DNA of 6,925 nt from Bacteroidota bacterium. Its GTDB lineage: Bacteria; Bacteroidota; Bacteroidia; Chitinophagales; Chitinophagaceae. The stretch spans positions 1 to 6,925 of the forward strand of contig JAEZAY010000272.1 in NCBI GenBank assembly GCA_023427575.1, given 5' to 3'. The translations under genes were made by a program, and so were the position numbers. This document shows positions 1-6,864 of this stretch, piece after piece. The notes beneath the pieces were generated by a model. It ran no database searches, was not told the origin of the DNA, and worked only from the letters and a program-made list of their open reading frames with translations. The stretch's first letter is position 1. Each line of letters opens with the position of its first letter.

Positions 1-453
1 GTCCCAGGCATTGTCGGGAACGATCACATTCACCGGCAATTTTCCCGGTATGAACAAATGTGTTCTCGACAGGCCATGCTCACCCTTACCCGTTATATAA
101 ATCATGTCTTTCACCGCCCCAAAGGGAACTACATTTTTAAGCCTGACCGTGTCCGGTCCTTTGTTTTCAAACCGGATCTTTCCTTTAATCGCCCTGTCGG
201 TTTCAGAAAATTCTGTAACGGTAATTGTTAAAGGGCCGGCTTTCGAATCGTGACTGTTGTACTCCTTATCGTTGAGCAGATAGGATACCAATGGCAAACT
301 GCCGGTACGGCCGATAAAATTTCTGTTCCTGCCATCGTCCATTTTCTCGATTGCCAGCGAATCCTTCGACAGTTTTAGCTTTCCCGAAATCGTTTGAGCA
401 AAAGTTCCATTGATAACTAAACAGAATACAAGTAGAAAATTGATCTTATACAT
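1..453 (-). CDS. Secreted protein of unknown function, N-terminal part (C-terminus beyond the left edge)
   Basis: An open frame of 151 codons runs from an ATG at 453 to the left edge without a stop. It starts with a good signal peptide: Lys3, a hydrophobic stretch (residues 6-14) and a likely signal peptidase I site after GTFA (residue 19). The Cys at 11 lies inside the hydrophobic core, so this is not a lipoprotein. The mature part seen here alternates short hydrophobic strands with charged turns (for example LTITVTEF and KIRFENKGPDTVRL), suggesting an all-beta sandwich domain. I do not recognise the family. Large secreted glycoside hydrolases of SusCD loci often begin with such a domain, so a carbohydrate-active enzyme is a plausible guess from context, but no catalytic motif is visible. 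It lies 105 bp downstream of the small lipoprotein gene in the same direction. It may be the next gene of the operon, although the gap is larger than the others and contains a hairpin-forming repeat. The coding call is secure; the function is open. Confidence 0.8.
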   Translation of the reverse strand, partial: MYKINFLLVFCLVINGTFAQTISGKLKLSKDSLAIEKMDDGRNRNFIGRTGSLPLVSYLLNDKEYNSHDSKAGPLTITVTEFSETDRAIKGKIRFENKGPDTVRLKNVVPFGAVKDMIYITGKGEHGLSRTHLFIPGKLPVNVIVPDNAWD

Positions 454-474
454 AATAAACTTCGTGGATTCTAT

Positions 475-513
475 GCAGCATAATCATTTTTGTACTTAAA
501 ACAAATATGCTGC
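475..513. repeat. Interrupted inverted repeat between the lipoprotein gene and the truncated secreted-protein gene
   Basis: GCAGCATA at 475-482 is the exact reverse complement of TATGCTGC at 506-513. Inside it, TTTGT (489-493) pairs with ACAAA (501-505). Together they give a 13-bp stem with a 6-nt bulge on one side and a 7-nt loop. On the minus strand it ends 21 bp before the ATG of the secreted-protein gene, so it would lie in that gene's leader or promoter. No T-run follows it on either strand, which argues against an intrinsic terminator. It could be a regulator site or an mRNA-processing or stability hairpin between genes. The base pairing is seen directly; the role is unknown. Confidence 0.5.
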
Positions 514-558
514 GGCCCTGAGTTATAAGGATCTGTTAGGATCCTGGTTTTTCAAAAA

Positions 559-942
559 TCATATCAATGTAATATTCACCCTGGTGATCCCATCACTCAG
601 TAAAATGTATTTTGTTTTCAGCTTCAGCTTTTTGGTTCCATCTGTTGTTATCAGGTAGAAAAAACCCGGTTCTTTTAATTCATCCCGGGTAAAGACAGCT
701 ACCCCGGAAGCATCTGTTTGTTTCGATAATACGGGCGCCGCCTCGTTATTCCATGCTTCCTCACTATTATACAAACTAACTGTCGCACCGGCCACCCGGG
801 TGCTGAGATTATTGCTGACAACCACTTCCAGCCCCGGCGGCACTTCGTTTATTATATCGGTTTCATAATCGCGGTTGCAGGAGGTAATTGTAAAAAAGAG
901 AATTACCGCAAGAATATATTTGTATGCTGAAACTATTTTCAT
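559..942 (-). CDS. Small exported lipoprotein with carboxypeptidase-regulatory-like (CNA-B-like) domain
   Basis: This is a 127-residue protein. The N-terminus is a lipoprotein signal: Lys2 and Lys8, a hydrophobic run (10-17), then ITSC with the lipidated Cys at 22. The next residues, NRDYETD, are acid-rich, as in the lipoprotein export signal that sends Bacteroidota lipoproteins to the cell surface. Residues about 36-127 look like one small beta-sandwich of the carboxypeptidase-regulatory/CNA-B type: a strand with GLEVVV, the pattern VAGATVSLYNSE, a spacer, then TDASGVAVF, which is the usual 'added value, then T-D-x-x-G-x-a-x-F' signature, and final strands near the C-terminus. No catalytic residues are apparent. 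It lies 44 bp after the susD-like gene, in the slot where SusE/SusF-type surface glycan-binding lipoproteins are found, but it is much shorter than those. A binding or structural accessory role for the SusCD complex is inference. The start is the only ATG that gives the full signal peptide. Confidence 0.87.
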   Translation of the reverse strand: MKIVSAYKYILAVILFFTITSCNRDYETDIINEVPPGLEVVVSNNLSTRVAGATVSLYNSEEAWNNEAAPVLSKQTDASGVAVFTRDELKEPGFFYLITTDGTKKLKLKTKYILLSDGITRVNITLI

Positions 943-986
943 TGTCGTAAGATTTTAGTTATTGCCAGGATCTTCCGGCCGGTTTG

Positions 987-2462
987 TTACATTTCATTAC
1001 CAACCCCGCCAAACGTATAGAATGGGATCTGGTGAAGGATGAGCTCGTTGGCCGGAACCGGGAAATGATACAGAGTACCGGGCCGCAGTTCTCCTTTTCT
1101 TCGCCGATCGAAAAAACTCAGATGCGGATATACCAAATCCGATTCAAGATACCGCTCGTAAAAAATAGCGTCCAGCAATTCCTGGAAACCGGATGAACCC
1201 GACAATGCCGGTAGTCCCCCTTTCCCAACCCGCGTATTGTTTATCAAGGTGGCCACTTCTGAAGCCGGCTTGCCCGAACGCAATGCAGCTTCGGCTTTCA
1301 AAAGATCATTCTCTGCTTTGAGAAAATGCGGGAAAAATCCGATCAATGCATTTGCTTCTTCTTCATACCGAATGTATTTGTATTCACTAAGCACATTATA
1401 GCCCCGGGTTTGAGGATTCCATCCGGTATGACGGCCAACGTACCTGAAATAGGTTTTCAGGCGCTGATCGGGTGAGCTTACTTCGCCCAGGCTGGTTACT
1501 CCATCGGGCCATGGGTAAACGGCAGCAGGATGGTTAGGCGCCATCATGTTTATAACGCGCTGGTGTACCCGAACCCAATCCCAGGCATATAGTTGCATAT
1601 GACTGAGCAGATCTCGGGTGATCACTTTTCCATTCCATCCATCTTTCCATTGAATACCCCAATCCTGTTGCAGGCCATTCTCAGCATATGCGTAAATCCG
1701 GTTCCAGTCTGCCTGTTCAGCCATAGCAGGCGTACGGGGTGCCGATGCCAGGATCCGCGCGGCCATTGAACTGGCAAAGGCTTTCAGCGATTGACTGGTA
1801 AACGTGAATTCCGGTACCATCTGAATGGGATCGGTGAAATCGGCAGTGTCTGTTATAGAAATTCCCTTATCAATCGATTCAATTGCAAACTGAATCACAT
1901 CATTGTAAGGGGAGAGCTCATACTCATAGTTTGCGAAGTCGGTATTTTCATCTACGATAAAAGCCTTATCATAAAACAGACCGAGGTGTCCGTACAAAAT
2001 CCCTCTTAAAATGTAGGCATGCGCAAGGGTGCTCGAAGTATGATCTGTATTTCCAATCTGAACTTTACGGCCATCCACCGCCAGGGCTTTAATGATCCTG
2101 TTAACGGTTGGTATGCCCGAATAAAATCCGAACCAGGCGGCAGCCGGCGGCGATAGAACCACGTCATCTACCAGATCGTTTGGCACCACTGTTCTTGGAA
2201 CTTTATAATAGTCAAATGAACTCCAGCTTGAATATCCCGAGGTTATTACCTCGGAGTTGGTGAGCGAAAAAGTTGGACTGGCTGAAACGGCCGTGTTCCA
2301 GAATCCGTTGTATGCCCCGCTGATTAAAGAAGGAAAGGTTTCCGTTGCTGATAAAACAATTTCCGATCCCGGTGCATTTTCGTTCGGGATCTCCAGATCC
2401 GTCATTTTTTTACAGGAACCGAGTACTATCAGGATTGCTGATATCGTGAATAGATTTTTCAT
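987..2462 (-). CDS. SusD/RagB-family outer-membrane nutrient-binding lipoprotein
   Basis: This 491-residue protein has a lipoprotein signal ending in LGSC (Cys17), followed by KKMTDLE, so it is lipid-anchored and probably surface-exposed. SusD proteins cap the matching SusC barrel and hand it the glycan. Family marks: an N-terminal helical region containing HAYILRGILYGHLGLFYD (about 148-165), the TPR-like helix typical of SusD; a later helix with FLKAENDLLKAEAALRSG, followed by LINNTRVGKGGLP, the equivalent of the family's 'IN.iR.raGLp' stretch; then LLDAIFYERYLES and FFDRRRKGEL, matching the C-terminal 'E R..El..E...r..DlrR' pattern; and FPVPANEL, the 'P.P..E' pattern near the end. The length is normal for the family (about 450-600). 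It starts 18 bp after the stop of the susC-like gene, so the two are translationally close and one operon. The A-rich leader AAAGAAA stands immediately before the ATG. The ligand cannot be told from sequence. Confidence 0.95.
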   Translation of the reverse strand: MKNLFTISAILIVLGSCKKMTDLEIPNENAPGSEIVLSATETFPSLISGAYNGFWNTAVSASPTFSLTNSEVITSGYSSWSSFDYYKVPRTVVPNDLVDDVVLSPPAAAWFGFYSGIPTVNRIIKALAVDGRKVQIGNTDHTSSTLAHAYILRGILYGHLGLFYDKAFIVDENTDFANYEYELSPYNDVIQFAIESIDKGISITDTADFTDPIQMVPEFTFTSQSLKAFASSMAARILASAPRTPAMAEQADWNRIYAYAENGLQQDWGIQWKDGWNGKVITRDLLSHMQLYAWDWVRVHQRVINMMAPNHPAAVYPWPDGVTSLGEVSSPDQRLKTYFRYVGRHTGWNPQTRGYNVLSEYKYIRYEEEANALIGFFPHFLKAENDLLKAEAALRSGKPASEVATLINNTRVGKGGLPALSGSSGFQELLDAIFYERYLESDLVYPHLSFFDRRRKGELRPGTLYHFPVPANELILHQIPFYTFGGVGNEM

Positions 2463-2480
2463 TTTCTTTGCGTTTGTTGG

Positions 2481-5400
2481 TTAGAAAGTGATGGCAATGT
2501 TTCCACTGAATGTGCGGTAAACGGGATAACTGTGCACATCAAACTTCAGGATGTTCGCATCCAGCCCCTCCTGGTTGCTGCCGGTTTCAGGACTATAACC
2601 GGTGTATTTGGTAAGCATGAATAAGTTTCTACCCACTACCCCTACCCGAATATTGGAAATATTAAGACTACCCAGGCGGATATCTTTGAAGTCGTAGTTA
2701 ACCGCCAGTTCGCGAAGCGCCAGAAAATCAGCATCCTCCACAAAATACTCGTTGTTCCATTCTTTAAACTTCACGTAATAACGCTCGGGCTTTCGTTGGT
2801 TATAAGGTTTTGAAGATTGATCCAGCTCGGCGCTCGCGGTAGTATAACGACGTGAATGGTTATAGGTTTGCCCGCCTTTTTGCCAGGCAAAAAGCGCATA
2901 AATATTAAAACCGTGAATGATGATATTGTTGGAGAAACTTAAATTAAAATCCGGATTCACATTTCCGATATAAGTGTTGATGGGAACTCCTTTAGAATCG
3001 GTTATATATACGGGTTGTTCATCAGGGGTGCCGATCTCGGTTCGCCGTACCACATACCCCTCGTTGTTGATCACAAAAAGGTCATTTAAGTTCTGCCCAT
3101 CGGGCACCTGGTTGGCAACATCATCCAGGCTTCGGGCCCATTTGCGGCCATACAAAGTTCCGAAAGTCAGGCCTTCTTCAATCCGGAATATCCCTGCCGA
3201 AACGATCGCGTATCCCGAGCGATTTAATTTGGAAACCGTTTGGCGGTTCCGGTCGAACATCAGGCCAAGATCCCAGGCCAGTTTTGGCGTTTCTATAACG
3301 GTTCCCCGCAGCGACATTTCAAGGGTGGAGGTTTCTATTTCGGCTGCATTCTGATACTGAAGTGATGCACCGGTTATTGCGGAAACCGGTACGGGCAGGA
3401 TCAGATCCTTGCTTACTCCTTTTGCATAATTAACGGTAAAGTTAAATCGGTTAAGAAAGCCGATATCAAGTCCTATTTCCGCTTCCTGGTTTACTGAGGG
3501 CCGAAGCTGCCGGTTACCCAACGTTGACTGCGCACCGATGGCTCCATTGGTAAGACTGAATGTTTCATACTGCGCTTCAAAAGGCGGACGTAAACCCGCG
3601 GTTCCATACGCGCCTCTCAACTTCATTTCATCAATGCCAGGTATGCTGATGTCCTCAGAAATTCGCCAGGCCGCAGCCAGGCGGTAGAATGTTTTCCAGC
3701 GAACATCGGATCCGAATAACGAAACTCCATCGCGGCGTACCAGTGCATCCACAATATATTTACTCTTGTAATCAGCACTGAGTACCCCGGAAAAATTATT
3801 GGCTACTACTTCCGAGGTATAAGAACTGGCATTTTGCCTTTCAGCCTGACTGATATTCGTAATATCCATACCAGGTACGGCAAGATTGATACCACTGGCA
3901 TTCACGCTTTCAAATTTGTTCGATTCATACAGGTACTGAAAGCGGAGCCTGGCGTTAAAATCGCCGAATCTTCTTTCATGAGTGGCATCAAACTGCGCCG
4001 TTTGTGCCCGAAGATCGGAAGCGCCTTTACTGATCGATCCATTATCAGTTAGCGAAGGATCGCTGACTCTTAGCTTGCCTCGTGGGGAAAGAAAAAGCGA
4101 TTGAGTATTCGTTTGATCCAAACCGTAGGTAAGATCAAACCAGGTATTGCTGAATGGCTTATAATGAAGCGCATAACTACCCAGAAAACGCTGCCTTTCC
4201 TCGTCACTGCGACTATTATAAATATCGTACAAAGGATTTCCGATCAGTGCATTTATCCGGTTTGGATTAACCAGATAAGGCGTGCCATTCAAATTCGGCT
4301 GAAGCAGATCAGCATCCGGATCTGATTGCATGAAATTACTCCAGACCCCGGCCCCACGGCGATCAACCGTCGTGTTGGCATAAAGGTTAGACGCGCTGAA
4401 ATTCAGTTTTTCACTCAGCTTATAATCGAGGTTGATCTTAATATTCGTTCTTTCCTGCCCCTTCGTGAGCTTTACAACACCGGCTTCGCGGGTATTCTGA
4501 ACGGAAGCATATACCGCCGCTTTACCATCCTGGCTTTTGCCGCTGAATGAAAGATAATTGGTAAAATATTCACCCGGCTGGAAAAAAAGATCCGCCTGAT
4601 CGATCAGCTTCGGATAGGGATTATCCATAATACCATCGGGAGATGGTTTGGTATAATCCACCGCGCCATTAACAATTTCGAAATTGGTTGCTCCTGAACG
4701 TTCGGGTGTGAAACCGATAAAGCTTCGTCCGTATTCGGTACGAAAGTTAACCAGCGTTTTGCCTGATGCCAGTTGCTTTCCCCTTTTTGTAATGATATTA
4801 ATAACCCCATTGGCAGCTCTTGATCCGTACAGGGAAGCACCAGCCGCACCTTTCACCACTTCAATGGAGGCAATATCTTCGGAATTCAGATCCTGCAGAT
4901 TTCCTTCCGTCAGAATCCCATCTATAATAATAAGCGGATTGTTGGAACCAAAAATTTGTTTTGCCGCCCTCAACTGAATATTTGTTCCGGTACCGGGTTC
5001 ACCGGTGCGGTTGATCTTTAAACCGGCCACTTTACCCTGCAGTACACCGGCCGCATCCGGCGCCGGCACATTACGAAAAGCTTTGTCGGAAATCTTTTCT
5101 ACCGAGAACGGAACTTTTTTCTGTGAAGTGGCAGCACCCACGCCGGTTACAACCACATCTTCGAGCATTCTTGCATCCTGTTGCAACTGAACGTTCAACT
5201 CCTGTCCGGCGCGAACCCTTATCTCCTGCTGAAGAAATCCGACAGAGGAAATTACAACGATGCTTTCTGTTTCGGCAGAACTGTAATTAAGTGTGAAATT
5301 TCCGTTTTCATCTGAAACGGTTGCATCCGTGCCATTTAAAATCCGGATCGTGGCACCTGCTACAAAACTACCATCAGGCGCGGTAACTTTTCCTTTGATT

Positions 5401-5489
5401 GTTTTTTGCTGCGCCATCAGTGTACTTGCTGAAAGAAGCACCAGAATGAAGACGCTTAACAGTGGTCTCAAAGCAGTGTTGTTAGTCAT
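2481..5489 (-). CDS. SusC/RagA-family TonB-dependent outer-membrane transporter
   Basis: This 1002-residue protein is a full-length SusC-type barrel that imports oligosaccharides or other large nutrients using TonB and the proton motive force. Order of parts: a signal peptide with likely cleavage after STLMA (residue 26); a carboxypeptidase-regulatory-like domain (about 29-105, with IKGKVTAPDGSFVAGATI and SDENGNFTL); a TonB box, EDVVVTG (110-116); a plug domain (about 125-238) holding the family signatures VLQGKVAGLKI, PLIIIDGI and the ASIEVVKGAAGASLYGSRAA-type stretch, followed by NGVINIITKRG; then a 22-strand-type barrel with WQKGGQTYNHSRRY and a C-terminal region GRNLFMLTKYTGYSPE, ending in Phe as barrel proteins do. 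No N-terminal secretin/TonB short (STN) domain precedes the regulatory-like domain. That domain is found in transporters that signal through anti-sigma factors, so control by the neighbouring LacI-type protein fits better. It is the first gene of the minus-strand operon. Its substrate is not inferable. Confidence 0.97.
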   Translation of the reverse strand: MTNNTALRPLLSVFILVLLSASTLMAQQKTIKGKVTAPDGSFVAGATIRILNGTDATVSDENGNFTLNYSSAETESIVVISSVGFLQQEIRVRAGQELNVQLQQDARMLEDVVVTGVGAATSQKKVPFSVEKISDKAFRNVPAPDAAGVLQGKVAGLKINRTGEPGTGTNIQLRAAKQIFGSNNPLIIIDGILTEGNLQDLNSEDIASIEVVKGAAGASLYGSRAANGVINIITKRGKQLASGKTLVNFRTEYGRSFIGFTPERSGATNFEIVNGAVDYTKPSPDGIMDNPYPKLIDQADLFFQPGEYFTNYLSFSGKSQDGKAAVYASVQNTREAGVVKLTKGQERTNIKINLDYKLSEKLNFSASNLYANTTVDRRGAGVWSNFMQSDPDADLLQPNLNGTPYLVNPNRINALIGNPLYDIYNSRSDEERQRFLGSYALHYKPFSNTWFDLTYGLDQTNTQSLFLSPRGKLRVSDPSLTDNGSISKGASDLRAQTAQFDATHERRFGDFNARLRFQYLYESNKFESVNASGINLAVPGMDITNISQAERQNASSYTSEVVANNFSGVLSADYKSKYIVDALVRRDGVSLFGSDVRWKTFYRLAAAWRISEDISIPGIDEMKLRGAYGTAGLRPPFEAQYETFSLTNGAIGAQSTLGNRQLRPSVNQEAEIGLDIGFLNRFNFTVNYAKGVSKDLILPVPVSAITGASLQYQNAAEIETSTLEMSLRGTVIETPKLAWDLGLMFDRNRQTVSKLNRSGYAIVSAGIFRIEEGLTFGTLYGRKWARSLDDVANQVPDGQNLNDLFVINNEGYVVRRTEIGTPDEQPVYITDSKGVPINTYIGNVNPDFNLSFSNNIIIHGFNIYALFAWQKGGQTYNHSRRYTTASAELDQSSKPYNQRKPERYYVKFKEWNNEYFVEDADFLALRELAVNYDFKDIRLGSLNISNIRVGVVGRNLFMLTKYTGYSPETGSNQEGLDANILKFDVHSYPVYRTFSGNIAITF

Positions 5490-5532
5490 GGATTGGTGAT
5501 TTTCTGGTTCAATTATGAATAAGAGCTTTAAC

Positions 5533-5540
5533 CAAAAATA
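5533..5540 (-). promoter_or_regulatory. Candidate -7 promoter box for the susC-like operon
   Basis: On the minus strand this reads TATTTTTG, an exact match to the Bacteroidota -7 consensus TAnnTTTG. It stands 43 bp before the susC-like ATG, a usual leader length. The expected -33 TTTG is not clear: the nearest candidates, TCTG or TTTC around 5563-5568, are weak and 22-24 bp away instead of about 19-21. A weak -33 box would suit a promoter that needs help from an activator. The match is short, so chance is possible. Confidence 0.45.
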
Positions 5541-5578
5541 AAGGCGGGGTTTAAAAAATCGCCAGAAAGCAGGGCTTA

Positions 5579-5600
5579 TTTACGGTAATGAAGCCGTAAA
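5579..5600. repeat. Inverted repeat overlapping the main palindrome (possible auxiliary operator)
   Basis: TTTACGG at 5579-5585 is the exact reverse complement of CCGTAAA at 5594-5600, with 8 bp between. The right arm is shared with the left end of the 26-bp palindrome. TTTACG therefore occurs at 5579 and again at 5614, with CGTAAA in opposite orientation between them at 5595. This adds a third outer half-site on the susC side of the palindrome. It may be an auxiliary binding site for the same regulator, or a remnant of operator duplication. Confidence 0.45.
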
Positions 5601-5620
5601 CGTTACCGGTAACGTTTACG
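5595..5620. promoter_or_regulatory. Perfect 26-bp palindromic operator, probably for the adjacent LacI-family regulator
   Basis: The left half CGTAAACGTTACC is followed immediately by its exact reverse complement, with the centre between 5607 and 5608. The centre is a CG step, as in LacI-family operators. Four 6-bp half-sites are tiled without gaps between 5596 and 5619: GTAAAC, GTTACC, GGTAAC and GTTTAC. The outer two fit the GalR half-site GTAAnC. The inner pair forms GTTACCGGTAAC, which resembles operators of other LacI-family members such as GntR. It lies 105 bp from the susC-like ATG and 239 bp from the regulator ATG. That a LacI-type protein binds here is inference from the symmetry, the half-site match and the adjacent gene. 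Confidence 0.8.
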
Positions 5621-5859
5621 ATTTTATCATGAACAGAAAAGAAAGAATACGACGCGCCTGATGTGATCAGATGACAGACATCAATGGTTCAACAATATTT
5701 GCTAAAACTGAAAACAAATCAGATCTGGATAGCTTCAGCGGGCAAATGGGGTCATTAATATTGTTTTAAGCATTCGTTAAAGGAACTCATCGGTGGATTG
5801 GTTATATTGCTAAAGGAAGGGCAGGCGGCAAATCCAATCTGTTTCAAACCATCTATGCT

Positions 5860-6864
5860 ATGAGGCAAGTGACTATCAAAGATCTGGCGAGGGAGTTAAA
5901 CGTGTCGGTAGCAACTGTATCACGTGCGCTGCGCAATGCACCGGATATAAATGCCGGAACAAAACAGGCCGTTGTAGAACTTGCAAGAACACTTAATTAT
6001 GAGCCTAACTTCATTGCTCAAAGCCTGGCTAAAAAACAGAACCGGATCATCGGCGTAATCGTTCCTTCCATTCAGTCAAACTATTTCTCACTGGCGTTGA
6101 GTGGTATGACGGATGTTGCCAATGATCATGGATATTATCTGATGATTTGTCAAAGCAATGAAACCGCTTCTGTTGAACTCAGTAATATCAAAAAGTTCGC
6201 ATCCATTCATGTGGATGGACTTCTGATCTCCATTTCAAAAGAAACCCGTGATGCCGAAGAGTTTCAAAAGATCTCCGACAGGGGAATCCCGATGGTTATG
6301 TTCGACCGGATCCTGCCCGGCTTTCCCTGCAGTAAGGTTATTGTGGATGAATATGAAGGCGCCTTTGCGGCTGTGGAACATCTGATAAAAAAAGGCTGCA
6401 GGCGGATTGCTCATGTCGCCGGACCAAAAGATCTATCGGTGTCAACTAACCGAAAAAACGGCTATCTCGATGCGTTAAAAAAGCACCAGCTACCTGTTGA
6501 TGAGTCCATCATCATTCATTGTAATAATTTTGAAGACGATGCTTTAAAAAATATCCGCAAACTGGCCAAAATGGAACCGCGGCCTGATGGCATTTTTTTC
6601 ATCAATGATTTGTCGGCAGTTACCGCCATTAAATATCTGCGGAAATCCGGAATCAGGATACCGGAAGATATCCGCCTGGTTGGTTTTAACAATGATCCGG
6701 TAAGCGAAGTGGTAGAACCTTCGCTTACTACGGTTATGCAACCAGGTTATGAAGTTGGCAAACTGGCCTTAGCCATTCTGATTGATGAAATCGAAGCTAA
6801 AAAGAAAACCGGCGATATCGTTACACTTCGTACGAAACTTGTTGAAAGAAACAGCAGTCGCTAA
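5860..6864 (+). CDS. LacI/GalR-family transcriptional regulator
   Basis: This 334-residue protein has the normal length for the family. An N-terminal helix-turn-helix (residues 4-25: TIKDLARELNVSVATVSRAL) is followed by the third helix (about 33-46) and hinge helix (about 50-59, NFIAQSLAKK). The hinge differs somewhat from the usual 'A.sL....s.tIG' but keeps the central Leu56 needed for minor-groove insertion at the CG step. Residues about 62-332 form the periplasmic-binding-protein-like sugar-sensing domain: IIGVIVPSIQSNYFS (63-77), VDGLLIS (118-124), DGIFFIND (243-250), IRLVGFNNDP (271-280, family motif vGfdd.p) and SLTTVMQPGYEVG (288-300). The recognition helix reads V17-A18-T19-V20-S21-R22, as in GalR. 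The ATG at 5860 puts the helix-turn-helix at the expected position; no upstream in-frame start exists before a stop at 5767. It is divergent from the susC-like operon and probably controls it and/or itself in response to a sugar-derived ligand. Confidence 0.96.
   Translation: MRQVTIKDLARELNVSVATVSRALRNAPDINAGTKQAVVELARTLNYEPNFIAQSLAKKQNRIIGVIVPSIQSNYFSLALSGMTDVANDHGYYLMICQSNETASVELSNIKKFASIHVDGLLISISKETRDAEEFQKISDRGIPMVMFDRILPGFPCSKVIVDEYEGAFAAVEHLIKKGCRRIAHVAGPKDLSVSTNRKNGYLDALKKHQLPVDESIIIHCNNFEDDALKNIRKLAKMEPRPDGIFFINDLSAVTAIKYLRKSGIRIPEDIRLVGFNNDPVSEVVEPSLTTVMQPGYEVGKLALAILIDEIEAKKKTGDIVTLRTKLVERNSSR

Larger units (their letters stand above)
5490..5859. other. Divergent intergenic region between the susC-like operon and the lacI-family gene
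   Basis: This 370-bp stretch has no coding frame with a plausible start. It contains a candidate susC promoter on the minus strand (5533-5540) and two overlapping inverted repeats (5579-5620), both listed separately. The remaining 239 bp (5621-5859) must hold the promoter of the regulator gene. I find only imperfect matches to TAnnTTTG there: AATATTTG ending at 5701 and TAATATTG ending at 5763, each with one mismatch. Neither has a convincing TTTG box upstream, so I do not assign a promoter. There is no tRNA, terminator or long repeat. Confidence 0.7.

Noticed and set aside
528..552. A hairpin AGGATC/GATCCT (528-533 with 540-545) followed by GGTTTTT on the plus strand, considered as a terminator
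   Set aside because: The stem is only 6 bp and the T-run lies on the plus side, where no gene ends. On the minus strand, where the genes run, no T-run follows.
2974..3354. A 126-codon plus-strand open frame antisense to the susC-like gene, and several shorter ones between 1791 and 5499
   Set aside because: All lie wholly or almost wholly within strongly supported coding sequence, have no domain or signal features of their own, and read as frame shadows of the susC- and susD-like genes.
4604..4849. An 81-codon minus-strand open frame inside the susC-like gene in another frame
   Set aside because: It overlaps the conserved plug and early barrel region, whose reading frame is certain; its composition looks like an out-of-frame translation.
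5855..5863. A two-codon upstream frame ATG CTA TGA that overlaps the start codon of the lacI-family gene
   Set aside because: It is too short to be meaningful without conservation or expression data, and there is no ribosome-binding site in front of it.
6544..6741. A 65-codon minus-strand open frame inside the lacI-family gene
   Set aside because: It is antisense to the conserved FFIND and VGFNNDP motifs of the regulator, with no independent evidence of coding.
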